DNA of 64,000 nucleotides from Flexilinea flocculi (lineage in GTDB: Bacteria > Chloroflexota > Anaerolineae > Anaerolineales > Anaerolineaceae), in assembly GCF_001192795.1 (NCBI RefSeq), contig NZ_DF968179.1:186001-250000 (forward strand), given 5' to 3'. The translations under genes and the position numbers were made by a program. Below the pieces are notes generated by a model that saw nothing but the letters and a program-made list of their open reading frames with translations, was not told where the DNA came from and made no database searches. Shown piece by piece: positions 24,051 to 32,126 of the stretch. Positions within the stretch are counted from its first letter, which is position 1. Each line of letters starts with the position of its first letter.

Positions 24051-24172
24051 CATCGATTCGAGCTATTGATTGGCTTTTCGGAAAGAGAGTGAAATATTAT
24101 TGTTGTGATTTTTCTTTCGCTTTCCGCAAAAACAACACTACAAAAAAATCCTCTCTGTATTTCGAATCGCTG
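24051..24172. repeat. Intergenic palindromic element, full copy R13
   Basis: Left CATCGATTCGAGC; an inner block GCTTTTCGGAAAGAGAG; hairpin arms ATTGTTGTGATTTTT and AAAAACAACACTACAA; right end CTCTGTATTTCGAATCGCTG. Confidence 0.8.
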
Positions 24173-24202
24173 AATTTTAATCGAAATCTTTGAATTGTTA
24201 CG

Positions 24203-24329
24203 CAGCAAATTAATTTAAAATATAGACATTCTTTTCGAATAGAGAAAGAAAATATGTTATTGTGATGTTTTTACGCTCTGCGCAAAAACGCCACAATAAC
24301 TGTTTATTTTTTTAAATTTCGGAACACTG
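24203..24329. repeat. Intergenic palindromic element, full copy R14
   Basis: Left CAGCAAATTAATTTAAAATA; inner block TTTTCGAATAGAGAAAGAAA; hairpin arms GTTATTGTGATGTTTTT and AAAAACGCCACAATAAC around ACGCTCTGCGC; right TTTCGGAACACTG. It is 31 bp after R13 in the same orientation. Confidence 0.85.
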
Positions 24330-24403
24330 ATCGTTGCGAGGATTCAGTGTCGTTCAAACAACGGGTAAAATTATTCTATAAAATATCGATTTAGGGAGTC
24401 ATT

Positions 24404-25687
24404 ATGCGAATTGCTATCATCGGAGCCGGGATGTGCGGGCTGACAACAGCATGGAACCTTCAGAAGAAAGGACATGACGTTACAATTTTCGAGAAAGAAT
24501 CCATTCCTGGCGGTTTGGCTTCTGGATTTCGGGAGCCTCAATGGGAAAACTACGTCGAAAAATTCTATCATCATTGGTTTAAGACCGATACAGCGCTTAT
24601 GCAATTAATGAAAGAATTAGATTTATTTCCTGAGGTCGAATTCAAAAAACCAACAACCGTTATGTTTTATAACGGAAAATTCTATCCATTTGATTCCATT
24701 CCTGCCGCCATCCTTTACCCGGGGTTGGGTTACGGCATCAATAAAATCCGTTTCGGATTCATCGGTTTGTATCTGAAACTGACGAAAAATTGGAAAAGTT
24801 TGGAAAAATTTACGGCGGAATCCTGGATGACAAAATATGCCGGCGCTGCTGTTTATCATTCCATGTGGGAGCCCATGATGGTTGGAAAATTTGGCGAGCA
24901 ATATGCTCATCAGGTAAATATGGCTTGGCTCTGGGCAAGAATCTATTCTCGGACAACGCAACTCGGGACATATCGCGGTGGAATGCAAAGCTTTTTTTCT
25001 GCTTTCACCGCAAAATTAAGAGAGCGTGGTGTAAACATCCTTTTTAATTCAGCTATTCGCTCTGTTTCAAAAAATGGCGAAATCGACCTGATTGTTGAAA
25101 CGGAGGATCAGACCTCTCATTTTGATCGCGTAATTATCACCACTTCTCCAAAATCATTTTTGGATCTGGTGCCAGAAATCACAGGTTCCTATCGGGATCA
25201 GCTCCAGTCCTTAAAAAGTATTGGCGCTGTTGTTCTGGTTGTTTCTTTGAAACGACCCCTTTCTCCAAAAGACTATTATTGGTACAATCTCCCGAAAAAT
25301 GCAGGTTTCCCTTTTCTTGCATTGGTGGAACATACGAATTTTGTTCCTTCCTCAAAATTTCATGGAGAAACGATCATCTATGCAGGTGATTACCTGGAAT
25401 CAGAACACGAATATTTTTCCCTTTCTGAAAGAGATTTATTGCAACGGTTTATTCCGGGGTTTCAAAAGATCAATCCAGAATTTTCAGCGGATTGGATTCT
25501 AAATTGTTGGAAATTTTCGACGTATTATGCACAACCGATCCCATTTCTTAACCATTCTGCTAATATTCCGGATGTAAAGACCCCGATTCGGGGATTGTAC
25601 TTTGCATCGATGAGTCATATTTATCCATGGGACCGTGGGACAAATTATTCTGTCGAACTGGCAAATCTCTTGTCAAGTGTTATTTGA
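24404..25687 (+). CDS. FAD-dependent amine-oxidase-like protein (PPO/UDP-galactopyranose mutase-like fold)
   Basis: 427 residues. The N-terminal FAD/NAD motif is IAIIGAGMCGLTTAWNLQKKGHDVTIFEKESIPGGLASGF. A helical middle region contains MWEPMMVGKFGEQYAHQVNMAWLWARI and YRGGMQSFFSAFTAKLRERGVNI. The C-terminal segment is RGLYFASMSHIYPWDRGTNYSVELANLL. Such proteins resemble protoporphyrinogen oxidase and UDP-galactopyranose mutase and often sit in surface-glycan clusters next to GtrA or GT2 genes, as here, so a lipid-linked sugar or polyprenol substrate is likely. ATG at 24404 has AGGGAG upstream. Confidence 0.85.
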   Translation: MRIAIIGAGMCGLTTAWNLQKKGHDVTIFEKESIPGGLASGFREPQWENYVEKFYHHWFKTDTALMQLMKELDLFPEVEFKKPTTVMFYNGKFYPFDSIPAAILYPGLGYGINKIRFGFIGLYLKLTKNWKSLEKFTAESWMTKYAGAAVYHSMWEPMMVGKFGEQYAHQVNMAWLWARIYSRTTQLGTYRGGMQSFFSAFTAKLRERGVNILFNSAIRSVSKNGEIDLIVETEDQTSHFDRVIITTSPKSFLDLVPEITGSYRDQLQSLKSIGAVVLVVSLKRPLSPKDYYWYNLPKNAGFPFLALVEHTNFVPSSKFHGETIIYAGDYLESEHEYFSLSERDLLQRFIPGFQKINPEFSADWILNCWKFSTYYAQPIPFLNHSANIPDVKTPIRGLYFASMSHIYPWDRGTNYSVELANLLSSVI

Positions 25688-25908
25688 ACATTATTTTTGT
25701 AAATTTGAATTTGGTTCTTCTATTAAAAATAATTGAATTTTCGGATCTTTAAAATCTCCAAAATAGAATTTGTGTTCCAATAAATATACGAATAAAAAAA
25801 ATGGTATTTCATTCGAATTATGACGCACGATCGACAAATATTATGCAAAAGTTAGGCAGCCATGTTTGTAAACACGAAAATATATAGCTTTCAACTAACA
25901 ATTTTAAG

Positions 25909-25952
25909 ATTCTTAAACCTTAAAAGTTTCTGTTTTTTAAAGTTTAAGAATC
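25909..25952. other. Inverted repeat in the dnaA upstream region
   Basis: Arms GATTCTTAAAC (25909-25919) and GTTTAAGAATC (25942-25952) with an AT-rich centre. It may be a weak terminator or a cruciform; it lies in the 460-bp gap 25688-26147, which otherwise is AT-rich with no gene. Confidence 0.4.
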
Positions 25953-25986
25953 CATTTTATTCTTGTTCTTAATGCTAAAATATTAT

Positions 25987-26019
25987 TTATCCTTATACAG
26001 AAAATCATTCTGTGGATGA
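25987..26019. promoter_or_regulatory. Possible weak DnaA boxes upstream of dnaA
   Basis: TTATCCTTA (25987-25995, two mismatches to TTATCCACA) and, inverted, TGTGGATGA (26011-26019, one mismatch). Two weak boxes could support autoregulation, but are too few to call an origin. Confidence 0.25.
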
Positions 26020-26050
26020 ATTGACTATACCGATTAAAATAATCGATTTG

Positions 26051-26118
26051 AAAAAAAAGCGAAAACGAAAGATCTTTAAGATAACACGTCTTAATGTTAT
26101 TTTTTATTCGCTTTTTTT
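26051..26118 (+). promoter_or_regulatory. Large hairpin in the dnaA leader
   Basis: AAAAAAAGCGAA and TTCGCTTTTTTT form the outer arms, with a second pairing (ATAAC/GTTAT) inside. It ends 29 bases before the dnaA ATG. It could be a 5'-UTR structure controlling dnaA or a terminator for upstream transcription. Confidence 0.5.
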
Positions 26119-26147
26119 GACCAAAAAGAACGGAAATGTGAAAAGTA

Positions 26148-27515
26148 ATGGATAATGATGAAAAAATTAATGCTGAAAAAGCCTGGGAAGCGACGCTGGG
26201 ACAATTAAAATCGTCCTTAGATCGACAAACCTTTTCCACTTTACTTGGAGCTGCAAAATTTGTTTCACAAACCAATAATACTTTTGTGATCAGTGTTCCA
26301 AATGCATTTACACGTGATTGGCTTGAACAGCGTCTGACCGAAACAATCGTGCGATTACTGTCAGGAATTATTGAAGCGCCTCAGCAAGTCAAATTTGTCG
26401 TCGATAATGGCGAGCCCGCTGAGCCTGCGATAAAGAACACAACCGAATATTTGACTCAGAATGGAAAACCTTATGGTCGTACTTTGACCATCAATGCTCG
26501 TTATACATTTGATAATTTCGTCATTGGATCATCGAATAACTTTGCACATGCTGCCTGCCGTGCAGTTGCGGAAATACCGTCTTCTGCCTATAATCCGCTC
26601 TTTTTATACAGTGGAGTCGGATTGGGGAAGACTCACTTGATGCATGCCATCGGAAATCACATCATAAAAAATACAGAAAAAAATGTTCTCTACGTTTCCT
26701 CGGAAGAATTCACCAATGATTTTATCAATTCCATTCAGCGTCACGAAAACACAACTTTCCGAGAGAAATACCGCAATGCTGATGTTTTATTGATCGATGA
26801 TATTCAGTTTATTATTGGCAAAGAAAGCACACAAGAAGAGTTTTTTCATACATTCAATACACTTTATCAGCAGGATAAACAGATCGTTATCACATCCGAT
26901 CGTTCGCCGAAGTCCATGTCCACGCTGGATGAACGGATGCGTTCACGTTTTGAATGGGGATTGACGGTAGATATTCAACCTCCGGATATTGAGACGCGAA
27001 TCGCTATTCTTGCTTCAAAGGCAGAACGGATTAATCGAAAAATACCGATGGATGTATTGGAGTTGATTGCCAAAGGAATCCAATCCAACATTCGCGAATT
27101 AGAGGGAGCCTTGACCAGGATTTTGGCGGTTTCAGACCTTTGCAAACGGCCATTAGACAAAGATTTGGTGTTGATGTCTCTTGCGGATATGATTCCTGCC
27201 CATGCTGGATTACAGACCAGCGATATTGTTAATGCTGTTGCAAAAACGTTCGGTGTTGATCCGGAAAAAATCATGAGCCGAGACAGAAGCCGAGATGTAT
27301 CCCTATCACGACAAGTCGTGATGTACTTAATGCGCGAGGAAGAAAATGTCTCTTTGCCGCAAATCGGACAGGCTTTGGGCGGCCGCGATCATTCCACGGT
27401 GATTCATGGATGTGAAAAAATTGCCAGTCTGTTAGAAAGCGATAACCGATTTCGCAGACAATTTAATCAAGTTCGAGATCAGCTTTATGGAATGCCGCAT
27501 CCTGTTGCAGTCTGA
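26148..27515 (+). CDS. dnaA: Chromosomal replication initiator protein DnaA
   Basis: 455 residues. Domain I near the N-terminus is WEATLGQLKSSLDRQTFSTLLGAAKF. After a short linker comes the AAA+ domain: YTFDNFVIGSSNNFAHAA, Walker A GVGLGKTH, Walker B VLLIDDIQF, and sensor motifs around DERMRSRFEWGL. Domain IV holds the DnaA signature (SLSRQVVMYLMREEENVSLPQIGQALGGRDHSTVIHGCEKI). The gene stands alone: no dnaN, recF or gyr genes follow, unlike the usual order. The ATG at 26148 lacks a strong ribosome site and follows a large hairpin. A terminator follows. Confidence 0.97.
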   Translation: MDNDEKINAEKAWEATLGQLKSSLDRQTFSTLLGAAKFVSQTNNTFVISVPNAFTRDWLEQRLTETIVRLLSGIIEAPQQVKFVVDNGEPAEPAIKNTTEYLTQNGKPYGRTLTINARYTFDNFVIGSSNNFAHAACRAVAEIPSSAYNPLFLYSGVGLGKTHLMHAIGNHIIKNTEKNVLYVSSEEFTNDFINSIQRHENTTFREKYRNADVLLIDDIQFIIGKESTQEEFFHTFNTLYQQDKQIVITSDRSPKSMSTLDERMRSRFEWGLTVDIQPPDIETRIAILASKAERINRKIPMDVLELIAKGIQSNIRELEGALTRILAVSDLCKRPLDKDLVLMSLADMIPAHAGLQTSDIVNAVAKTFGVDPEKIMSRDRSRDVSLSRQVVMYLMREEENVSLPQIGQALGGRDHSTVIHGCEKIASLLESDNRFRRQFNQVRDQLYGMPHPVAV

Positions 27516-27640
27516 GAACTCCGCTTTTTTCAAGAAAATAATATACAGATGATATTTTGTTAATCATTTTTATGCAGATGTAATTCGACCTAAACGAAAT
27601 TAGGTTTTTCAGCAGTATCATAAGCATCCGTTACAGTGTG

Positions 27641-27680
27641 AAACCGTTCTTTCCTTTTGAAAAGAAGAACGGTTTTTCTA
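27641..27680 (+). terminator. Rho-independent terminator after dnaA
   Basis: Arms AACCGTTCTT and AAGAACGGTT followed by TTTTCTATTT. 125 bp past the dnaA stop. Confidence 0.8.
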
Positions 27681-27779
27681 TTTATTCAATCAGAAATGGC
27701 AATTTACTCAATCTGGATTCTCTCATTTGAAAAATTTGATGAATCAACAGAATTATTCAGAGAATCAGTTACTCTTTGT

Positions 27780-27867
27780 CAATAATTCGAAATATAGAAT
27801 TGCTATTTGAAATATTCTGGAAAAAAATCACAACGCCAAAGAATCCGCCCGATCTTTTGAATTACTG
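27780..27867. repeat. Intergenic palindromic element, degenerate copy R15
   Basis: Left CAATAATTCGAAATATAGAA; inner CACAACG; right CCCGATCTTTTGAATTACTG. It is part of the 570-bp gap 27516-28085, which otherwise holds the terminator above and the promoter region of the next gene. Confidence 0.6.
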
Positions 27868-28022
27868 CTTTCTAAAATATTTTTTAATTTTTTTGAACGG
27901 TTGATTTTTGGTCGGGAAACTATTTTCTTGATCCAGCGTACTAATAATAGAAAAACACATCGTTTGCATAAAAAGGCAAGTTTTTTCAGTGATAAAACAC
28001 CAATTTTGAAAATAAGTACAGA

Positions 28023-28040
28023 ACTTGCACGATAGGAAGT
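28023..28040 (+). promoter_or_regulatory. Shared upstream motif ACTT-N10-AAGT, copy 1
   Basis: ACTTGCAC-N6-AAGT occurs here, 45 bases before the first FW-domain gene, and again at 28963 before the second. The two genes probably share a promoter type or regulator. Confidence 0.5.
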
Positions 28041-28085
28041 ATTCAGAGAAATATCGGGCTGAAAATTTTTAAAAAGGAGGTATTT

Positions 28086-28775
28086 ATGAAAAAGAAATTC
28101 GTTTTGGCGCTTCTTTCTGTGGTACTGATTTCCTTCGCTACAGCGGGAATGGTTTCAGCCGATGGCGACCAATGGTGGCAATATCCGCATCACAACAATC
28201 CGGATCCTTGGAATCAGAATTGCTGGAGTGGAAGTTCCTGGAATTGCGGATATCCCAATCCGTGTTATGGATGGAATTGCTACAGACCGGCACCTTCGTT
28301 ATGCGGATCTTTTGTGAGCGATGTAACGATTCCTGACAAGACGTATATTGCGCCGGGAACCGCGTTTACGAAAACATGGCGAATTCGTAATTCCGGAAAC
28401 GTAACCTGGACTACAGGTTATCAACTGGTGTTTTCGAACGGGAACCAAATGTCAGGTCCATCGGCAATTTCTCTTCCGTATAATGTAGCTCCAGGACAGA
28501 CGGTTGATTTGTCTGTCAACCTGGTGGCACCAAATTACGGTGGCACATTTAAGGGAAACTGGATTCTCAGAAGCGATACAGGACAGACCTTTGGTGTTGG
28601 AGCTTCCTGTCAAGTTGCAGTTTGGGTAGAGATCACAACAACGCAGACATGGAATTACTATAACAATTGCGGCTATAACTACTATAATTGTTACCCGCAA
28701 TGTTATGGATATTCATGTAATCAATATAACCCAAGACCGCCTTATGACCCCAATCCGTGGCCGAATTGGCCATAA
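28086..28775 (+). CDS. Secreted protein with one NBR1-type FW (four-tryptophan) domain
   Basis: 229 residues. Signal peptide (FVLALLSVVLISFATAGMVSA), a Trp/Asn/Cys/Pro-rich segment (QWWQYPHHNNPDPWNQNCW), then one Ig-like FW domain near 75-187: FVSDVTIPDKTYIAPGTAFTKTWRIRNSGNVTW, VAPGQTVDLSVNLVAPNYGGTFKGNWIL, FGVGASCQVAVWVEI. The C-terminal 40 residues are rich in Tyr, Asn, Cys and Pro. Bacterial FW domains are common in secreted proteins of Chloroflexota, while in eukaryotic NBR1 the fold binds partner proteins. Strong GGAGG ribosome site. It is followed by a terminator, so it is transcribed alone. Confidence 0.88.
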   Translation: MKKKFVLALLSVVLISFATAGMVSADGDQWWQYPHHNNPDPWNQNCWSGSSWNCGYPNPCYGWNCYRPAPSLCGSFVSDVTIPDKTYIAPGTAFTKTWRIRNSGNVTWTTGYQLVFSNGNQMSGPSAISLPYNVAPGQTVDLSVNLVAPNYGGTFKGNWILRSDTGQTFGVGASCQVAVWVEITTTQTWNYYNNCGYNYYNCYPQCYGYSCNQYNPRPPYDPNPWPNWP

Positions 28776-28840
28776 ACCAAAGGACTTTGCAGTTTGATCT
28801 GCGATATTCAGAAATCAACGCAATCAATACCTGAAAAAGA

Positions 28841-28884
28841 AAAACAAGAAAAGTCATCTGTTATGGGTGACTTTTCTTGTTTTT
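28841..28884 (+). terminator. Strong Rho-independent terminator
   Basis: Sixteen-base perfect arms AAAACAAGAAAAGTCA and TGACTTTTCTTGTTTT. T-rich sides on both strands, so it may act in both directions. Confidence 0.85.
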
Positions 28885-28962
28885 CATCTACTTTTCTCTT
28901 TGGTCTGATGATTTTCCAATGATTTGAACCGTTTAATTCGAAAATAATCAAGTTAGCATGAA

Positions 28963-28980
28963 ACTTGCACTACACTAAGT
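28963..28980 (+). promoter_or_regulatory. Shared upstream motif ACTT-N10-AAGT, copy 2
   Basis: ACTTGCAC-N6-AAGT 143 bases before the ATG at 29124, matching the copy at 28023. Confidence 0.5.
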
Positions 28981-29123
28981 AGAAAGAAACCGGGAAAAAT
29001 CAATCCGGAGGAAGAAGAACCACGTTTGGATCGATGTATTCTTTATCAACCGAATTTTCAAAACCCGGAGACTGCTCTCAACATAAAGGAAAATACTACT
29101 GGAGATCATTATTGGAGGTAGAT

Positions 29124-30683
29124 ATGAATAAGAAGTGGATTGTTGTATCAATCATGTTGATAGGGATTCTTTTATTGGCAGGGATGAATGCGGCAGAAGC
29201 ATCCGGCCAGATTTCACAAGAGCAATATTATAACGGCTATGATCCATATACTCCGGAATGGAATTCTCCCTATCCGAATTGGGATAACGATTGGTGGCAA
29301 GGTAATAGATCCGGCAATAACTGTAATTATGGCTATTGCTGTCCTGTTCAGTGGTTTAATCCTTGTAATCGAGCAGAATTTGTCCAGGATGTAACCTATG
29401 CGGATGGAACTTATATTGCGCCCGGATATTATTTTACAAAAACATGGAGAATTCGGAATACAGGATCCTGTGCCTGGAACAGCAGTTATAGACTGGTGTT
29501 TGTGAGCGGGGATAGCATGTCCGCTCCGCAGTCGATTCCGATACCGCGCTATGTGGCTCCTGGACAAACAGTGGATATCAGTGTTAATCTAATTGCCCCT
29601 AATAGTGTTGGAACTTTTCGCGGCAATTGGATGATCATGAGCCCTGATGGAACAACATTTGGCGTTGGTCCTTGCGGCGACATCCCGATATGGGTCAATA
29701 TTTCTACATGGCAGAATAATTGTTATTGTGTTGGAACTTACAACTGCAATTGCGTGAAGCCTTGTTATGGAGTGCAATGCAGCCCAATGCCTCAATCCCA
29801 TCAGACGGGCAGAAACCCGTTCTGCAATAACAAAATCAAGTCCAAGTCAGTCAGCGACGTGACGATACCCGACGGTGAAATCTTTGCTCCTAACACATAT
29901 TTCCGTAAAACCTGGCGAATGACAAACGGCGGTACATGTGTTTGGGATGAAAGTTATACCTTGATCTTTACTGGCGGCGATTCAATGAGTGGTCCGGAAT
30001 ATATCCATCTTCCGAAGAAAGTCTATCCGGGGGAGACCGTTGAAATCAGCATTGATCTTCGAGCCCCTGCCAAACCTGGTTTGTATCGCGCATATTACAT
30101 GCTTCAGGATAATCTGGGATATTCATTCGGTTTTGGTGCATATGCCAATACTGCTTTTTGGGTAGAAATTCAAGTTCGGGAAGAAGCTGCTGAAACCGCA
30201 GATACTGCCGATACAAAGGATAGTTCTGAGCCAGTTGTGGATAATCTAAGCGTCAACTCAACAGAAACGGTTGAATTGGAAAAACCGGAGGGCACTGACA
30301 GCGACATAAATCCGACAAGTATTCCGGAAGCGGATACCGCAGAGGCTGAACCAACTGCATTAAATGCCTGCGGTACACAACATATTGAGGTCGATCATTC
30401 ATTGGAAGATACCTATAACATCACCTGGTATGTAACAAACGCTGGCTTTTCAACATGGAGTCCTGATAAATACACACTTGTCAGTTCGGGTATAAGCGAT
30501 AATCTTTATTTAGACAGCGAATCCATTGTAATTCCTGAAACTCAACCTGGCCAGGAAGCAAAAGTCGAATTTACTGCAAAATTATGGAATAAAGATGATA
30601 CAACGACGAAACCATGGATGAAGTTCTACATGAGTGATGGCAGTGAATCGTTTTGTGATGTTTATTTTGATCTCCAAAATTGA
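29124..30683 (+). CDS. Secreted protein with two FW domains and a C-terminal Ig-like domain
   Basis: 519 residues. Signal peptide (IVVSIMLIGILLLAGMNAAEA), a Tyr/Trp/Asn-rich segment, FW domain 1 near 85-195 (FVQDVTYADGTYIAPGYYFTKTWRIRNTGSCAW) and a Cys-rich linker (CYCVGTYNCNCVKPCYGVQCS). FW domain 2 lies near 248-355 (SVSDVTIPDGEIFAPNTYFRKTWRMTNGGTCVW). An acidic Thr/Glu-rich spacer follows, then a third Ig-like domain near 420-519. ATG at 29124 has GGAGG upstream; a longer frame starting at 29034 has no site. A homologue of the neighbour at 28086, apparently by duplication and extension. Probably a surface-exposed adhesion or scaffold protein. Confidence 0.88.
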   Translation: MNKKWIVVSIMLIGILLLAGMNAAEASGQISQEQYYNGYDPYTPEWNSPYPNWDNDWWQGNRSGNNCNYGYCCPVQWFNPCNRAEFVQDVTYADGTYIAPGYYFTKTWRIRNTGSCAWNSSYRLVFVSGDSMSAPQSIPIPRYVAPGQTVDISVNLIAPNSVGTFRGNWMIMSPDGTTFGVGPCGDIPIWVNISTWQNNCYCVGTYNCNCVKPCYGVQCSPMPQSHQTGRNPFCNNKIKSKSVSDVTIPDGEIFAPNTYFRKTWRMTNGGTCVWDESYTLIFTGGDSMSGPEYIHLPKKVYPGETVEISIDLRAPAKPGLYRAYYMLQDNLGYSFGFGAYANTAFWVEIQVREEAAETADTADTKDSSEPVVDNLSVNSTETVELEKPEGTDSDINPTSIPEADTAEAEPTALNACGTQHIEVDHSLEDTYNITWYVTNAGFSTWSPDKYTLVSSGISDNLYLDSESIVIPETQPGQEAKVEFTAKLWNKDDTTTKPWMKFYMSDGSESFCDVYFDLQN

Positions 30684-30696
30684 TTTTTACAATCAA

Positions 30697-30729
30697 AGAG
30701 ACCGGATGGATTTTCATCCGGTCTTTTTA
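30697..30729 (+). terminator. Rho-independent terminator after the two-FW-domain gene
   Basis: Arms AGACCGGATG and CATCCGGTCT followed by a T run, 14 bp past the stop. Confidence 0.9.
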
Positions 30730-30738
30730 TGTTAATTT

Positions 30739-30838
30739 CTGCGATTCGAAATTTCGGAGAATTCTTTGTTGTTGTGTTGTCTTTGCGCGAGGTGCAAAAG
30801 CAACTTAACTACTTTTTTCTCTCAAAATTCGAATTGCT
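30739..30838. repeat. Intergenic palindromic element, full copy R16
   Basis: CTGCGATTCGAAATTTCGGA on the left, hairpin region TTGTTGTGTTGTCTTTGCGCG, right CAAAATTCGAATTGCT. It begins ten bases after the terminator. Confidence 0.75.
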
Positions 30839-30871
30839 ATTTTTTGAAAATTGTCAAATAATTCAAAAAAT

Positions 30872-30900
30872 TTGATAGAAATTGATGAATACGCTAAAAT
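30872..30900 (+). promoter_or_regulatory. Sigma-70-type promoter of the metallo-hydrolase gene
   Basis: TTGATA (30872-30877), 17-base spacer, TAAAAT (30895-30900). It leaves a leader of about 110 bases before the ATG at 31017. Confidence 0.6.
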
Positions 30901-31016
30901 AACATCAAATATCGGCATTTTTTTGATAAAGATATCGTTATCTTAAAAAACGTTGCTGAATCAAGAAAAATCTGACAGCGCTTTGCCAATTGTGAATTTA
31001 TGTTAGGGGGCAGCAT

Positions 31017-31880
31017 ATGTTATACCAAATTAGTGACCATACATGGTATTTACCAAAGGATGATCAAACCAACCGGCCGGCTTTGGGATATGTCGCATGC
31101 GGCCGCGCCAGTCTGATGATCGATGCAGGAAATTCTCCCGATCATATTTCTCATTTTTATGGGAATGTTCGAAGCATCGGATTACCCGATCCAGAGTTTA
31201 TTGTCTTGACTCATTGGCATTGGAATCACATTTTTGGTTTATCCGGATCACCTGCAAAATCAATAGCACATGCATTAACCAATGAACGCCTTCAGATCAT
31301 GCAACGATGGGACTGGTCGGACAGTTCTCTAAACTCAAGGGTAGCTGCTGGAGTTGAAAATCCGGCTGCGGCGGAAATGATCAAAAAAGAAATGCCTATA
31401 CGTCACTCTTTCAAAATAAAACCAGCAGATATTACATTCGTGGTTCAATGTGCTGTTCGAATCGGCGATATTGACTGTCAACTGATTCATGTCGGCGGAT
31501 CACACAGCGATGATTCCACCATCGTTTATGTTCCGCAGGAAAGTATTGTGTTTTTAGGTGATTGCTGTTATGAAGATCCATATCGAAACGGATCAATCAA
31601 GCTCTCAGAATTCCAAAAAACGATAACGATCTTAGATCATTTAGAAGCAAAATGGTTCCTTCCTTCTCATGAAGCTTTGGTCGAAAAAGAAAAATACATG
31701 GAAAAACTTTTTCAAATGGAAGAAATCGGCAGCGTCGTTGCGGATACGGATGATATTGAGGTCGGACGAGAAAAGCTGAAAAACTATTTTAACAGGTTGA
31801 TCACAGTGGACGAGTCTCGAATTTCAGATCAATTTGTGAATGGAAATAGAAAATTTGAAGTTCCTGCGGCTTTTCAATAA
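31017..31880 (+). CDS. Metallo-beta-lactamase-fold hydrolase with HxHxNH in place of HxHxDH
   Basis: 287 residues. The fold is shown by LMIDAGNSPDHI, the metal motif THWHWNH (His66, His68, Asn70, His71), HVGGSHSDDST, FLGDCCYED and FLPSHEALV. In the standard motif position 70 is Asp, a ligand of the second zinc; Asn is unusual and may leave only one metal site. A last stretch of about 60 residues is helical and not obviously catalytic. Good ribosome site (GGGGG) before the ATG. Substrate unknown. Confidence 0.85.
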   Translation: MLYQISDHTWYLPKDDQTNRPALGYVACGRASLMIDAGNSPDHISHFYGNVRSIGLPDPEFIVLTHWHWNHIFGLSGSPAKSIAHALTNERLQIMQRWDWSDSSLNSRVAAGVENPAAAEMIKKEMPIRHSFKIKPADITFVVQCAVRIGDIDCQLIHVGGSHSDDSTIVYVPQESIVFLGDCCYEDPYRNGSIKLSEFQKTITILDHLEAKWFLPSHEALVEKEKYMEKLFQMEEIGSVVADTDDIEVGREKLKNYFNRLITVDESRISDQFVNGNRKFEVPAAFQ

Positions 31881-31937
31881 AAAATTTGTCATCTCTAATA
31901 AAAATCCGACAATTACATTGTAAAATCTTTAATAGTA

Positions 31938-31973
31938 GGGAGTGTCCAAGAGATATCCGGCACTCCTTTTTTT
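31938..31973 (+). terminator. Rho-independent terminator
   Basis: Arms GGAGTG and CACTCC, then a run of T, 58 bp past the stop of the metallo-hydrolase. Confidence 0.75.
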
Positions 31974-31976
31974 AAG

Positions 31977-32053
31977 CAATTATGCGGAATGTAGATTTGC
32001 TTTTGGGATAAAGAGAGAACGATAATAATCCTCCCCATATTTCAAATTTACTG
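31977..32053. repeat. Intergenic palindromic element, copy without hairpin R17
   Basis: CAATTATGCGGAATGTAG on the left, the inner block CTTTTGGGATAAAGAGAGAA, and CCCCATATTTCAAATTTACTG on the right (shown minus its first base). The central hairpin has been lost, as in R28. Confidence 0.65.
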
Positions 32054-32126
32054 ATTTTTTGACCACTCGAATAATAGATCAAACGATTGAAGATATCGGA
32101 ATAAATTCGTGTGATGAAGAGGAAAC

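Noticed and set aside
25688-28085. Chromosomal origin (oriC) around dnaA
   Set aside because: Only two imperfect DnaA boxes were seen and no dnaN follows, so an origin cannot be supported from this sequence.
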